Shown piece by piece: positions 35,965 to 48,958 of a DNA stretch of 64,000 nucleotides; the first letter of the stretch is position 1; each line of letters starts with the position of its first letter. Both the position numbers and the translations under genes were made by a program. Under the pieces are notes generated by a model, which saw nothing but the letters and a program-made list of their open reading frames with translations, was not told the origin of the DNA and ran no database searches. The DNA comes from Cucumis sativus (lineage: Eukaryota; Streptophyta; Magnoliopsida; Cucurbitales; Cucurbitaceae): contig NC_026661.2 of assembly GCF_000004075.3 (NCBI RefSeq), positions 3,596,001-3,660,000 on the forward strand, read 5' to 3'.

Positions 35965-38900
35965 TCATTTCGTATCACCTTCTCTAGTTTTCATTTCAGG
36001 CTTTGATTGTTGCAGTATGAGCTGCTGATGTACCACTCTAAACTTCTCCTTGAGCCTCTTAATCTGGGAGAAGACACAATTGTGTCAGATAACAGACTTA
36101 ATATTAGTAGTGAGAAGAAAAGAGAGAGAGGGAGAGCATACCCTTCTTAGTTCAACCTCAGCATCGCGCTTTCGCTGGCTTAAGGAGTGTACCAAATTCG
36201 TGATGTCGAAAACATTATCCAATTCATTTTCAAAAGCAGACTCTAAGTCCTCGCGAAGAAGTGCTGGCAACTTGTCCACTACTGGCATTAGAAGAAAACA
36301 GTTGAACTGCAAAAAGAAAGGCGAGCTAAGTGAAGAACTTGGAAGTGGTTTTGAGACATGGATAGGTAAAAATAGACAGCAATAAATGCACTTTGTTTTT
36401 CAGCACAAAGCAATTAAGTCAATGCAGGAACATTAAAACCATCGAAGCTCTGAATACGATACAAAATAATAGGAAGTAGGAACTCACACCTTTTGTTTCA
36501 ATAAGTGAGCTCACTCCTGGAGAAGCGCATTGCACTATTATACTCATCATGACAATGAATTTTAAGATTGAATCTCAAGATAAACAACTGTGTGTGAAAA
36601 ATTTTACATAAGTTTTCTTTATTTAACAAGAAACCATCTTTCAATAATAGATGGAGAGATACAAGATATCCAAGGGAAATGGCCTCCTAGAAGGAGAAGA
36701 AAGGAAAAACCAATCAAATAAAATAGGCTAAAAAGGCAAAACAAATAATATCCACGAGCAAAAGAAAAACAAGAGAGAATTCGACACGTCTAAAAGCCTC
36801 CAATGGGAAAGACTTATCATTCAAAGAGTGAGCCACTCCAAAAGATAAAGACATACCTCCAACAATATCCTTTGAGATAGACGATTTATTTAGGGTCATC
36901 CAACAATTAAAAAAAATAGAAGGCTCCTTTGAAATTGGGGAGAAAACTTCACCAGCCAATAAACAATTTTACTAAATGAGGTTGTTGTATTAGCATATGA
37001 AGTTGCTGAGTTCAGTACTCCAACATACTCTCCACACCAATCAGTGCAACCAACTTTGAAAATTGCTGAGTTAATTGCGCCAACAACCAACTCCTTCTAA
37101 CCAATATACTGTTTTTTCCACCTCCATTGGATGCAAGAAAAGTTCCACAAACCAACCATACCGATTGTAATTTTTTAGATCCTAAAGAAATCATTTTCAA
37201 GCTGCTTCTGTTTGGATAAATAAACAATGAAAGGACTTACCCAAAGAGGAGCAACCATTACCATTGCAAAACATTCATGGAAGCGTAACTAAATAATAAT
37301 AATAACAACAACAAAAAATAATTAAAGAAAAAAGAAAAAAAAAGGAACGATCCCACTTTTTTCCTTCCAATAAATACTCATAAAGATAGATTTCTTGGCC
37401 TCACACCTATTCTCTATATTAGAACTACATGACTTGAACTTACCTTAGAAACCTACGAGGACAGAGAAGAGAATGTTTCTCCCATTGGGGTAGTCTTTGT
37501 AGGAGAACTTCTAGGAAAGGACATGGATCATCTACTCTAGAGTTGTCAGTTTACTCATTCGGTTTTGGAGGGGTTTGTTTGAAACTTTTAGAGTCAGTTT
37601 AACCCATAACAGATAGACGAGTGTCATCTGATGATGGAGGAGATTTGGTTCCCTTTCAAGAGAAGGCTGGGTTTTATGGAGAGCTGAATATTTTGTTGTT
37701 TTATGATGTATTTTGATCAGGAGAAATAATTAGATATTTTAGCTTAACGTCTCACTTTGGGCAGCTACGTCAAAAGGTTTTTGTAACTATGAAGCCTTGT
37801 CCATTAGACTAGTTCATATTTGGCCTTTTTTAAAAAAAAAAAATTCGTGAGTATCCAGGTCAGTTTACGTGCATCTCAACTAATCTCACAAGACAAGCCG
37901 TCTGACCCTACAACATTTAAGTGTCAAGGTTACTTCCTAAAGTAGGTGACCATCGAGAATTTATGGAGACTATATCTCTATTTACCCCTAGATCAACCCA
38001 GGATGGTTTCCAAATTTGGCTCCTTTTAGACTATTGTTTTTGTATACTTCTTGTTTTGTGTGTGTTCTCTTCTTGTACTTTTTCCATTTTAAACTCAACA
38101 AAAGTTTGGTTTTCTAATTAGAAAAAATAAATAAAAGATAAAAATACATGCATCATTTAAAAAATAATAATGATGATGATAGTACTAATTTTAAATTAAA
38201 AGCAAAAAAAAACTAACTACATCCAGCGTAGAGGAATTGTTTGATCCCAAGTTACTTTGGACAGAAGAAAAATTACAAGTAGGTATGTAAGACATTATCT
38301 TCATAAGTCACAATAGACCGCCTGATCTAAAGAGGCTAATGTCCAAACTCCAAAGTAAAGTGCAGAAGCACATTAAAATAATCTATTAAAAAAGAAAGAG
38401 GAGCGAGAGACCAACCTTTAGTTCTGCAGAAGCCAAGAAATATTCTCTAATTCCATGGAATATCTGCTGTACAAGAGCATGAACAATTCTTTCAGATGAA
38501 GGAGCAAGCCTTCTGTTCCAAAGCGTGCAATCTAAGAGATCAACTAGCCTTGTTTCTGTTCCCTGAATACAAGAGCTGGAGTCAATTCCTGATGCCAATT
38601 GACTGAGCTTTACATCTGGCCTTGGTTTATTGTCTTGCCGCTCATTGCTAAGAGATCCAAAAGTTGAATCTTGAGAAAGGCCACTAGAAGCCAAATTCCC
38701 TCCCATGATGGATTGATCATTTCCACAAAAAGAGTCTAGGAAGTGACGTAGCCCCGATCGATTCTACAGCATTGCACAGAAAGAGAGATAAGATCCACAA
38801 TGCAACTTAAATGGCAAGAACCGGGAAAATTCTGCAAATTTTCTTAAAAGCTATGGAGAAGTGAGCTCAAATATATGATATATCAGACCATGTACTTGAA

Positions 38901-41900
38901 AACATGCCTTGCAAAATAATCATTATCAAAACAAAAGAATAAGTAGTGAGTAGAAACACTAAAGTATGGTGCAAAGTTATTGACTCTTTGGAGAAACCAA
39001 TTTCAAAGTTTTCATTATAGACCTTGTTGTGAAGCGACCATGAGACGTAGCGGGTAGTGCTAACTAAATCTTCCATGCATCTGCAACAAGGAATAAAGAA
39101 TTTGGTATAAAACAAACCACATGACCTAATAAAATCATGCATAATGTGGTAAAACATTCATTAACACATATGTGGCCTACTTATTCAAAAGCTTGCAAAT
39201 CTAAGATACTTCTCACCTTATTCAATGCTGTAATAAACATAGTGGAAAACATTTGTCAAAAACATCTATATTCACAATTAAGGTCAGCGTAAAAGAACTT
39301 TCCCGATGCATTATGAAATAACTAGAAGAATAAAACCATTTATAAAAGTCTTTAAAAACATAAACATTCACTTACGAATTTAGGTGTAAATAAACTGCAA
39401 CAAAATTTGTAATTTAGCTCATAACGACTTTTGCTACCAAAACTTAAAAAAAAAGGTTGATGAAAAATTTTAAAGACTAACATGACACTGCTGACGTTGT
39501 TGAAAATGATATATAAAATATTATTTAAGAAAGTAACTATCAATAGACATGAGGAGATTGTTGGCATGAGGTAACTTCCAATAGATGAGTTTTTTCAAAA
39601 TTGCTGTGTTTAGTAATACTTGGTTTAGATTTTCATCATTTTTGTCGATATATTTGTTTTGGTCAAGGCTTAACCTTCACTTCAAGAGAAAAAGCAATAA
39701 AATTGCTTAAAAACATTTGCTTGCCGGCATGAAATATTAAGGTGTCCCATTTAGTTTTATTTAAAATGATTTTCGTAACCAGAAATCATAATGTTCAAAA
39801 GAATCAAAATACAAAATAAATAACTACCAAGAAGGCATCTTACTTCAAGGACAAGCCTCAATGTAAGTGTGCACAGCACATGCCTCAGCATCAAAATCCT
39901 TCTTTTTAAACAATAAATAAATATATGCTCTAAAAAGAAACTACCAAGGTCTCTAAAATAATGTCACTTTAACTTCCCAATCTCTGACCTTTTAATTTGC
40001 TATATTTATCAGTATCTTATTATTTATAATACTATATTTCTCTCGTGCATAAAAATAACAAATAGATACACAAAACTTAGCATTTTTTTTAAGCTTCTCA
40101 CTCCTAAGCCTTACTTTTAAAACCTAAAAAACATGTTAAATCGTAAACTTGTAACTCCTTTGGTTTGAGGTGTCATTCCCCCTCCCCTTCTGTAATTTCA
40201 TACATAAATGAAATTGTTTCTTACAACAAAAAAATGTAAACTAGCAAGATCCTATTTTTTCAGTATACTGAGCACAAATTATAGAAAGTTGAACAGAGGC
40301 AGATTAAAATGGCAGTAATCTTGAAGAACCAAGTTGCTTACTTTTCACGGCATGCCTTCTCAGTAGATTCAGCAAAGTTGTTGAAGGCAGTAGAAACACG
40401 GTTGAGAAACACCTGGTGACCACTTAAATACTCCCCATCTTTCTGTAAGAATTGCAAGTTAAGGTGAAAATTCGTTTGCTGCTTCATACTTTGAAGGGTT
40501 CTAAAGAATATTAAATAACAAAAGATAGTGTCATACAAAAAGTTTTCAGAACAAGCTCAAACCTGAAGAAGGTAAACAGAAATGGGAAGCAGTCTCTTCA
40601 AAATGTGCAATAGTCTACAGCCCAACTACATCAAGTATAAAACATGTTAGTTTTCCATAATCAACAGCAGCAAACAAATTACTTAACAAATTCATGAAGT
40701 TTACAAAAAAGAATCCCACTGTTGGAGAAGTTGAGAGCCCCACATTGAAAAAAACCAAGGAGATTCATACTCCATATAAGATAGATGGGCTACTCTTCTC
40801 ATTGCCAATTGGTTTTGAGATAGAACCTCCTACTATCAAATTTAAACATCCACGAGAATCAAACATAGTGTTAAACCAAAACTTGTTTCATTGAGATTTA
40901 TTTGGTAAATTTTCATGAAACCTCCATTGCTCTTGCTTCGGCACATTGTTGCAAAGGGAAAAGGTATAATTTCAACAATAGTCTTACTTCTCAAATATCA
41001 GAGGCAGATAAAATACGTTGCCAAATAAAGCATAGCACAGTTATTTTTCCGAAGAAACAAAATATAGAATCATGATAGCATGCTGAGAAATATATAACTG
41101 GGCACTACAGTATCCCTTATTGAATGAACAGGCAAACTTTTTATAATCTCTTCTTCTTCATTCCACCTAATGATTTTCTTTTCTTTTTCTTTCTCTTTTT
41201 CTTTTTTTTTTTCTTTTTTTTTTTCTTTCTTTTTTTCTTTCTTTTTTTCTTTCTTTTTTTCTTTCTTTTTTTCTTTCTTTTTTTCTTTCTTTTTTTCTTA
41301 GGAATAATGAACTTTTTCTTATTCATATATTTTAAAAAAATATATGTATGATTTGGCATAACATATCTACTTGGCCGATCTTTTGGTGGCAATATTGGAT
41401 TTTTTGTCTCATTTGACTTCTTTAATGGAATAATTTTGTTTAAAACGTAGGAGGTTGGTTTGGCCATATGCCATTAAACGAGCTCATTTTCTTTCTTGGT
41501 TGTTCCTTTTTTTTTTTCTTTTCAAACATCGAGGACAATTTTTCTTTTTAGAGTCAAATGATGTAAAGAAGAATAGGGATTAATTAAGTAATTAAGTAAT
41601 GTTCTAGGTTAATTCCATTATGACCCCCACTTCTAATAAAACTCTATAAATAGGAGTTTCCCATTTTGTATGAAACACATTATTCATTCTAATAAAAGAT
41701 TTACAATCTTGATTCTAGGAGGATTTCTCCTTGAGGCTACTTTAGGCTAAATTAATAAGGTAATAAGAAAAAGGTACTTTAGGTATGCACTAAAAAGTAT
41801 GTGATTCAACATTAGGTGCCAAAAAGGTAATCCCTTCACTCTTTTGCAGATCAAGAATTAAAGTATGAGAATTGGAGTAAGACAAAGAGGCGACAAGAAA

Positions 41901-44900
41901 AAATGAAAAAAGAGAAAAAACTACCTTCCATCAAAATGACTCAAAAGATAAGTAAACAAATGTAAGAAGTTGAAACAATTGAGATATACAGAAATATCAC
42001 CTGATGAAGATATGGTTCAAAGGTATCTCGAGCCTTGGCCACAGCTATTACACAAGCCGTTCTAACCATTCATTATAAATTGCAAAGGAAAATAATAATT
42101 AAGAATAGGAAAAATAGGAATAATTCACATCTAACAAACGTATTACGGAGATCATGAGCACGCAAAAACAATAGTACCTAGAGTAGTTTGCTCCATCATG
42201 TATGTCCTCAACTCCACATGCATTTACAATTTCTTCCCTTGTAATTGGAGGACACTTTGTGCCCCCAACAACAAAACGGAACTCAGCCATAGCACGATGA
42301 TATTGTGCACCACCATATAAACGCATGCCTGCATTCTTTTTCACAAAAACAATATATTCCTTATTATAAAACAGAACAATAATACATCTCGCTTATATTG
42401 ATGCCTTAGGTCTCAGCATTGGTGTGTAAAGAAGGCATAAAGCAGAACCAAAAGTTCAGTCCACATATGACAACCAACTTGACAAGATTTGAGTTGAAAA
42501 GAACAATATTTACCGGGATTAGTTTCTGCGGAAATTGAAGACCATCGGTACCAACAAAAGCCCCTCCATTGATTCTTTCATCTTGAAGTGTTTCACCTGC
42601 ATGTCATTTTTTTCTTTTTTGATAAGTTGAGAAAATTTAATTGAAAAAAGAAACAACGTAGAAGAAGCCATCTGGACAAGATGACCCTATGCCTAAAAGG
42701 AGTAATCATATAAAGTCGGAGAGGAAAATATAGAGACAAAGAGACAGAAAGTATTTTACAGTAAAATACATTTTTTTAAACAAAAGTACAAAACAGAGCT
42801 AGGTTTACATGTTCAAAACTTTTTATTTCAAGCGTCGTTAAAATTACCAAATTTATCTGGAGGAGCAACAACTGTTCCTTTTAATAGCAAAGATAACTGC
42901 ATAAAGAAAAAGGCCAAGTCATATAGAAATCTCAATCCATTAAATAGAAGTATTTCTCTGAGCTTTTTAAAAAATTCAAAATAATTTCATTCTTTCCAAG
43001 AAAGAACACTAAATTGAATTCCAATCCAAATTTATCAAAGAAAAGAAACAAATAATTGAAACAATTTTGTTGATAAATATGAAACGAAAAAAACTCCTTA
43101 AAGTGAAGAAGAGCTAATAAAGGATTTCTTTGCACACATTATAGCTAATGAGTATTAAGTAATGAAGAACAATAAGACCAAAACTTTTGATACCAAGAAG
43201 ATGAAACGAAAATAAAAACTTCCCAAACATCTTCAATCTCTCTACATTTTTTTAAGAACAAATTACTCTCTTAATTGCTAAATACTACTATTTTTCCTCT
43301 TAGTCTTTTTTTTTTATATGCAGGGTGGAGGATCAAACTTCAAACCTTGAAGGCCCCATTAACAAGGTCATCTTCCTAGCGAGCCTATCTAAAAAGTAAT
43401 GAGCAACGCAATTGTATCTTGTGGTAAAGGTTGTTTAGGTTTTGCCGAGCCAATTTTGTTTTGTTTTTTTTTTTTTTTGTAGATTTTAGAGATGGCAATG
43501 GCGTTATGGGGGGGAGTTAACCTAATTGAGATGCTCGAATGCGCTTGCTAATCCAATTGCATTGCTCGTTATATAGCCCTCTTGTACTATGAGCTATTGT
43601 CTCATTATTTATAACTTCATTAATAAAGAGACTGGTTTCCTTTTTGCAAAGAAAAAACAAATTCATCCACCCAAGTAAATTTTGAAAAATAACCTGATTT
43701 TCTTAGGAATCTTAATCCTCTAAACCACATCAAAAATTCACTCCCTAGTGGAGGAGGGATCCAAAAACAATCTAAAGAAGGATTTACAAGAAAAGAGACA
43801 ACCTTGGTCATTTCCCTATTGGAAAAATAACAACAAAACCCTAAAGCCTGAATTTACCTATACTCATTAGTTTAAACTAACTCAATCAACGATTTAAGAT
43901 GGTAGCAAAGCTGGTAGATATAAAATTAAATTTACCTACACTCATTGGCTTAAGCTATCGATTTGGTCATGGTTTCATAAAGTTGAACATTATTAAATAA
44001 TTAAGTAGGTCAATTATCCTGTTTATATTAATCATAATACATCGCCACAATACGAAGATACATGTAAGATAGACCTTCGTCAAAAACAAGTCATGAAATG
44101 TTCTTCCTTTCTCCTTCAATGTTACTTCGTCCAAATTACTGCATGCAGAAAATAATAAAAAAAAAATCAAAACAATGGAGGAGAATTTAATGAGAACAGA
44201 TGCAAGGTACTAAATAATTATATGCAGTGACAAAAATTAAGAGAAGTCCTTGCCAAGGTTGTAGCAGGTAGATTAAGGGAAGTGCTCCCAAAGACAATCT
44301 CATATTCTCAGGGTGATTTTATTGGCACTGGAAAAATCTTGGAAAGCTTTTGTAGCCAATGTTAAAAGTTGTAAGTCAGGGGAGATTACTTTTATGATTG
44401 ATCATGCGGCTTAAGATTTCTTGGATAAAATTTTTAATAAGAAAAGATTCAGACACAAGTGGAGATCATAGTTTTAACTACATTAGAACATGAGATATTT
44501 AACCCTTAATGGCAAACCAAGAGATAGGCTGTATGCCACAAGAGGTCTGTGTAAGGAAACTTCCACACCATGTATTAAATCAATCGATATGATGATAGTT
44601 AGCCCTAAGACAATCCCTCGAGAAGAACTCAGACAGAAATAGAGGCATAACATGAGAACGATGAAAGAAAAGGATAACCCTATTACCCAACTAATACACT
44701 TCAGAAACACTACCAATGGTCCCCACACCCAATATTCTCATTGCACTCCTCACTCCCATGTAACTAATAAATTGCTTCTCCTGTCATGACCTTTTTACTT
44801 CTTTTGTAGTGATATACAATCGAGAAGGAGGCCTAACAGTCCAAGACCAGAAAATCCTCTCTCCCCTTCCTTGCTTTGCCTTGTTGTGGACAGTCTAAAT

Positions 44901-47900
44901 GGAACTTCCTACAGGGCATTCAAGTCAACAAATCCAAGTTCACTATATCACACCTCCCCTTAGCTTTTCTAGAAAAACAGAAACCGGACCTCATTGATGT
45001 GCAGGATATCTCAACTAGATTGACACATCCTTAGCATCAATATGATGTCCAGTACAAATACAATCATAAAAGAGACCAATCTTGATACTAACAGCAAACA
45101 ACAAGACTAAACAAAATAAGGTAGAGACCGACAACACAAGTAAAAAATCTTTGGTCAGTAAAAATAAAAGCTCTCCAATTTAGGCAAAAGTTTTGGATGG
45201 AAAAGTCCACAGATGCCTAAGCCTTAGACAGACAACACCAAGAAGAGGCATTAAGACGAGCAATTAAACATAAATGCATGTATGCTACTATTACCAGCAG
45301 TTCCTCATGAAAATGCTTTATCTAAAAGAAAACACTGACCTGAGTTCTTGATCAATCTCATTCAGTTTTCGAGTTGTGCTCCTGTACTCCTTATCAAGAA
45401 GTGAAATGATCAAGGGCACGCTATCCATATACCTAATAAGATATTCAGATCTTCTGATAAATACAATATCATTTAAAAGCTTAGTCAATAAATTAGCAAA
45501 CAAAAAGAATGCACATCTGCTACCAGACCGTAGTTGAGAGCAACATTAAGGGTGTGTTTAGGGTTAAAAGCAGTATCCTATCAGCATTTAGAATCTCCTA
45601 AAATCATATGCTTTTATTTTTCAGGGTTTTGCAAAAATAGCAAAAAAAAATTATGATAATAGAGCTCATGTCACAACATTTCCTAAATTTGCAAAAGTAG
45701 CAATTTGAAAAATTATGGCCCTATGATAGCCCTCCAAAAGCCCCTATGATTATTGTCTGATAGCTGTCTGATATCACTGATTTCGACATATTCGCAATAT
45801 GCAAAAAATTGGTGTCATGAGCAGTTTTTATCATTTGATGCAATTTTCCTTTATTTTGTAATAAATATTTAATTTTCAGTTTTGTCATTTAAAATATCTA
45901 CAATATTTACAAATATAGAAAAAATTTACTTTTTATCAATGACAAACTACGATAGACAGCAATAGACTACTATCTGCGTTGTGATAGACCCATATAGTAG
46001 TCAAATGAAATCTATCGTTGATAGACTATAATACTTTGCTATATTAATAAATATTTTCAACAGCTTTGTCATTTTTAAAAAAAAATCATTTAAAATTAAG
46101 ATTCATTTTATACATCTATCCATTCCTCGTGTAATCAAATCTATCTTCTATGTTTCATTAGTTGAATGTATCAATTTTAAAAGAATAATACATTATTGAT
46201 TTAAAAAAATGATTCCCCTTAATATTTAAAAAGCAATCTAGAGCAAACAAAAAATATCATTCTAAAAAATTATGTTAAATTAAAATCTATTAAAAAATAT
46301 TGTAAATGACAAAACTTTTGAAAATATTTACAAATATAGCAAAATATCGCAATTTATCTTGATAGACCAAGATGCTACCAATGTCTAGCATGATAGAGAC
46401 GATAGGTTCATCATAGATAGATTGTGATATTTTGTAAATATTTTAGTTCATTTTGTTATATTTGAAAATAGACAAAAAAAAAAAAATATTGACCCAAAAA
46501 AAGTTAATTAGTTATTTATATTTATTTATCAAACACCATAACCTACTCTTTAAGGTTTCAAGCTAAAATTAACAAACACTAATTTCAGAGCTGAATTTTC
46601 TAGAAGTACAGTTGCCAGCGATTATTTTAAAAGCTATAGCAACCCCAAGCTAAACCTAAGAAAAGCAAACAACCTTTTCTGTAGCAGTTCTTCTAAGAAC
46701 GTTCTCAATTTGCTTACACCAATTCTCACTTTTTCTTTCTCAGCCAAAGGTCGGCATAACTTTTCCTCCAAAAGGATAATGTCTTCCTTCTCTCTCAAAG
46801 CTATAGCCTGCACCAGAAATACAGGTAACCACTTAAAACGTCCCAAAGTACATACAACTAACTCAATCCTGAAACCAAACAAATATACAGACGATTAAAT
46901 TTCAAACAACTATCAAGTTTATCATCACGCTCAATAAATGTACAAGCATAAAATACCCTTATGCAGATTCAATTCCAGTAGCATTTTTAATCATAGAGTC
47001 TCATTTCTTTTCCTTGTCTTTCTTTGTGATAGGAAACTGAGGTGCATTTGGTTGGAGATCTAGAAACATACATTTGAAAATAAGACAGTAAAAAAAATAT
47101 ATTTTTTTATATGAAACAAATTTGTATATTCAGCCAAAAAACAAAAGAGAACAAAGTAAAGGCGAGGGGTTGAGACAACCCCCAAAAGAAACTATTGAAT
47201 AAGAACCTTCCAATTTGTTAAAAATCATGGAAAGATAATTACAAAAAACTTTGATGTAATTCAAACACCACCAAGAGGTTGTGTGTTTCACAACCGTCAA
47301 AAAAGAATTCAGTAAAAAATTTGTTTAAAAACAGAAAGATTGTGTTCCATGTTTTCAGTGTTTTAGACTAGAAGTTGTTCAAGTTGTGTTTAGAGATACA
47401 TACATTTTGATAAACAAGATGACCAATGGTAATTACCAACCAACTGAAACTTTCGTTCAATCTCAAATATTATTGACGAACTTATCTACCTACCATCCAC
47501 GAATAGCAACTCTACTACAAAAATGGAATATACAAACATGTTAACATAAACAAGGATTATTAGAGAGAGAAAATGTATGTGTGTGTATCTAAAGATAATA
47601 TAATTTGGATCAAAATACCTCTTTGAACTCATCATTTGATTTATAAACAGAATCATGTGCAGAACCAACTCTGCCTGAAGGAACAGATGTGAAAAATGGA
47701 GAGTCCCCCAATATGATGCCATCGAGTGCACAAGAGGGAGGCAAAAGAAAGACTTCCACATCTGAAGAACGAGCAAATTGGGGTATCTTGGTATCAAGTT
47801 TGGTTGATACAATCACAGTCCTTGAGAGTTCAGGATCAATCTACAATGAAATTTGGGTTGTTTCATACCATTCCCACTATTTAGTAAAGCATTCAGCTAA

Positions 47901-48889
47901 CAAAAGCAGGTCTGTTTTCTTGAAGATCAAAATAAAGAACTGATGACAAAGTCACTAAAGTTACGTTTCACATGACACTCTGAACGCTCCCCAACAAAAA
48001 CACATTTTCCAATAATCTAAAAAGCAGAACTAATGATACATTCTTCGCAAAAACAATACAAAATGGAACAAGAGTTTAAAGTATGTATGCGTACTTGCAT
48101 TACGACCCTTCGAGTAGTCGCATTACTCCAGTCACTACAATCTTCAAGACACAATATGATGAACTCTCTGTGCTGCATTTTAGCTCGTACTAGTGACTCG
48201 ACTGCACGAGCTTGAGCCTTGAACAGAGGCACCTCATTGACTCATTAGCATCAAATTCAGGAATGAAACATTACCCAAAACAAAAAAAAAAAATGTATCA
48301 GTAGCAATCGAATTCACCTGCAACACCCGATTCTTTCGACCTGGAGCTGGAGCAATGAGCCCAGGAGTGTCAATAATCGTAAGATTAGGGCAATACTTAT
48401 ACTCCACTTTAATAATTATTTCCTTGGCCGAGAATTGACTCGTTTCACTCTCCAACCTCATATTTTCAGCTTCAATGAATGCCTGTAGAACACGAGGAGA
48501 GAAGACGATTACAAATCGGGAGGTTAACAGCCAAAAGCTTGGTCAGCAACCAACAATACCTGGATTTCGTGGAGAGATTTATGGATGGCGGCAGTGGGGT
48601 CGTCATCGGAGACAAGATGACAGACGGGAGTTTCGCAGTCGGGGTCGTACTTCATGTGAAGAGTAATGGGTCGGCGAGTCTTGGTTCCGCCACCGACGTG
48701 GTTGAATTGGAAGCCCATGAGAGCTTCAACCAAGGCGCTTTTGCCATCGGTTTGGTGGCCGACCACGAGGACTGCAGGAGCGTCGAAAGGAGTGTGGAAC
48801 TCCTGAGCGAGGCCATGAAGCTCGTTGTAAGCTTCGTAGAGTCGCCATTTGTCATGGTCCACCGCCAGTGGCTCTGCTCCACTCTCCAT
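35965..48889 (-). CDS. ARC5: Dynamin-related GTPase ARC5 / DRP5B
   Basis: Seventeen coding exons give 771 aa: 48889-48560, 48482-48318, 48217-48095, 47840-47619, 46807-46674, 45432-45340, 44138-44075, 42896-42848, 42596-42514, 42335-42178, 42061-42001, 40625-40563, 40442-40342, 39080-39023, 38763-38416, 36306-36142, 36063-35965 (stop TGA). GTPase motifs are intact: G1 GHQTDGKS at 44-51, TKTRRP just after, G3 DTPG at 148-151, G4 TKLD at 219-222. The NACGVEDIHDG, TTRYVSWSLHNK and LWNRRLAPSSERIVHALVQQIF segments are diagnostic of ARC5, and the last two exons form the GTPase-effector end. The family protein forms a ring on the cytosolic face of the plastid envelope and pinches dividing chloroplasts; it also acts at peroxisomes. 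Start chosen at MESGAE; an in-frame ATG at 48958 would add 23 residues absent from the usual family N-terminus. Introns carry transposon debris. Confidence 0.96.
36307..38415 (-). other. ARC5 intron 15, long, repeat-bearing
   Basis: A 2.1-kb intron between the exon starting FNCFLLMP and the exon ending ASAELK. Around 37850-37970 lies a GC-richer block (GTGAGTATCCAGGTCAG.. CCTACAACATTTAAGTGTCAAGG) that looks like a dispersed non-coding repeat. Frames at 36714-37227 (minus) have no recognisable motif. Confidence 0.6.
41225..41296. repeat. 12-bp minisatellite in ARC5 intron 11
   Basis: Six full units of CTTTCTTTTTTT, starting with C at 41225, 41237, 41249, 41261, 41273 and 41285, inside a larger T/C-rich tract at about 41170-41300. 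On the ARC5 transcript this is a purine (A/G) tract, not a polypyrimidine tract. Lysine-rich and phenylalanine-rich open frames across it are artefacts. Confidence 0.95.
44243..44560 (+). mobile_element. LINE (non-LTR retrotransposon) reverse transcriptase fragment in ARC5 intron 6
   Basis: The plus-strand reading shows, in order, the pieces AKVVAGRLREVLPKTIS, SQGDFIG, FMIDHAA-stop-DFLDKIF, KKRFRHKWRS and LNGKPRDRLYATRGL. These match consecutive blocks of plant LINE reverse transcriptases (LAKVLARRL, SQGAFV, AYDxVEWDFL, INGxPxG-type segments). Stops and frame breaks show it is dead. The reading after about 44560 is no longer recognisable. It lies in the opposite sense to ARC5, so it was inserted antisense in an intron. 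Confidence 0.8.
45881..46075. mobile_element. MITE-like hairpin element, copy 1 (ARC5 intron 5)
   Basis: Left arm at about 45889-45918 (AAAATATCTACAATATTTAC then AAATATAG) is imperfectly inverted at about 46039-46068 (CTATATTAATAAATATTTTC then AACAGCTT). The centre repeats GATAGAC/ATAGACTA motifs. No coding capacity. Confidence 0.6.
46307..46471. mobile_element. MITE-like hairpin element, copy 2 (ARC5 intron 5)
   Basis: Left arm GACAAAACTTTTGAAAATAT continuing TTACAAATATAGCAAAATATC at about 46308-46348. Right arm at about 46426-46471 is its imperfect inverse (GATATTTTGTAAATATTTTA then GTTCATTTTGTTATATTTG). The centre holds TTGATAGACCAAGATG and GATAGAGACGATAGG blocks. It shares arms and centre with copy 1 about 250 bp away in the same intron. 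Confidence 0.6.
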
Positions 48890-48958
48890 TTCCGTTATCC
48901 TTTTATGTAAATGGCGACGCGAGCTATACAACAATGGGGAAGGAGAGATAATAACCAC

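Noticed and set aside
37850..37970. Possible SINE or dispersed repeat in ARC5 intron 15
   Set aside because: No A-box/B-box promoter or tail could be identified by eye; similarity to common plant repeats is only an impression.
41124..41467. Open frames on both strands reading poly-Phe/Leu and poly-Lys/Arg
   Set aside because: They are translations of the 12-bp T/C minisatellite inside ARC5 intron 11, with no protein-like sequence at either side.
48890..48958. In-frame upstream ATG extending ARC5 by 23 residues
   Set aside because: The extra residues do not match the family N-terminus, and the MESGAE start gives the usual distance to the GTPase P-loop. It could still be used in some transcripts.
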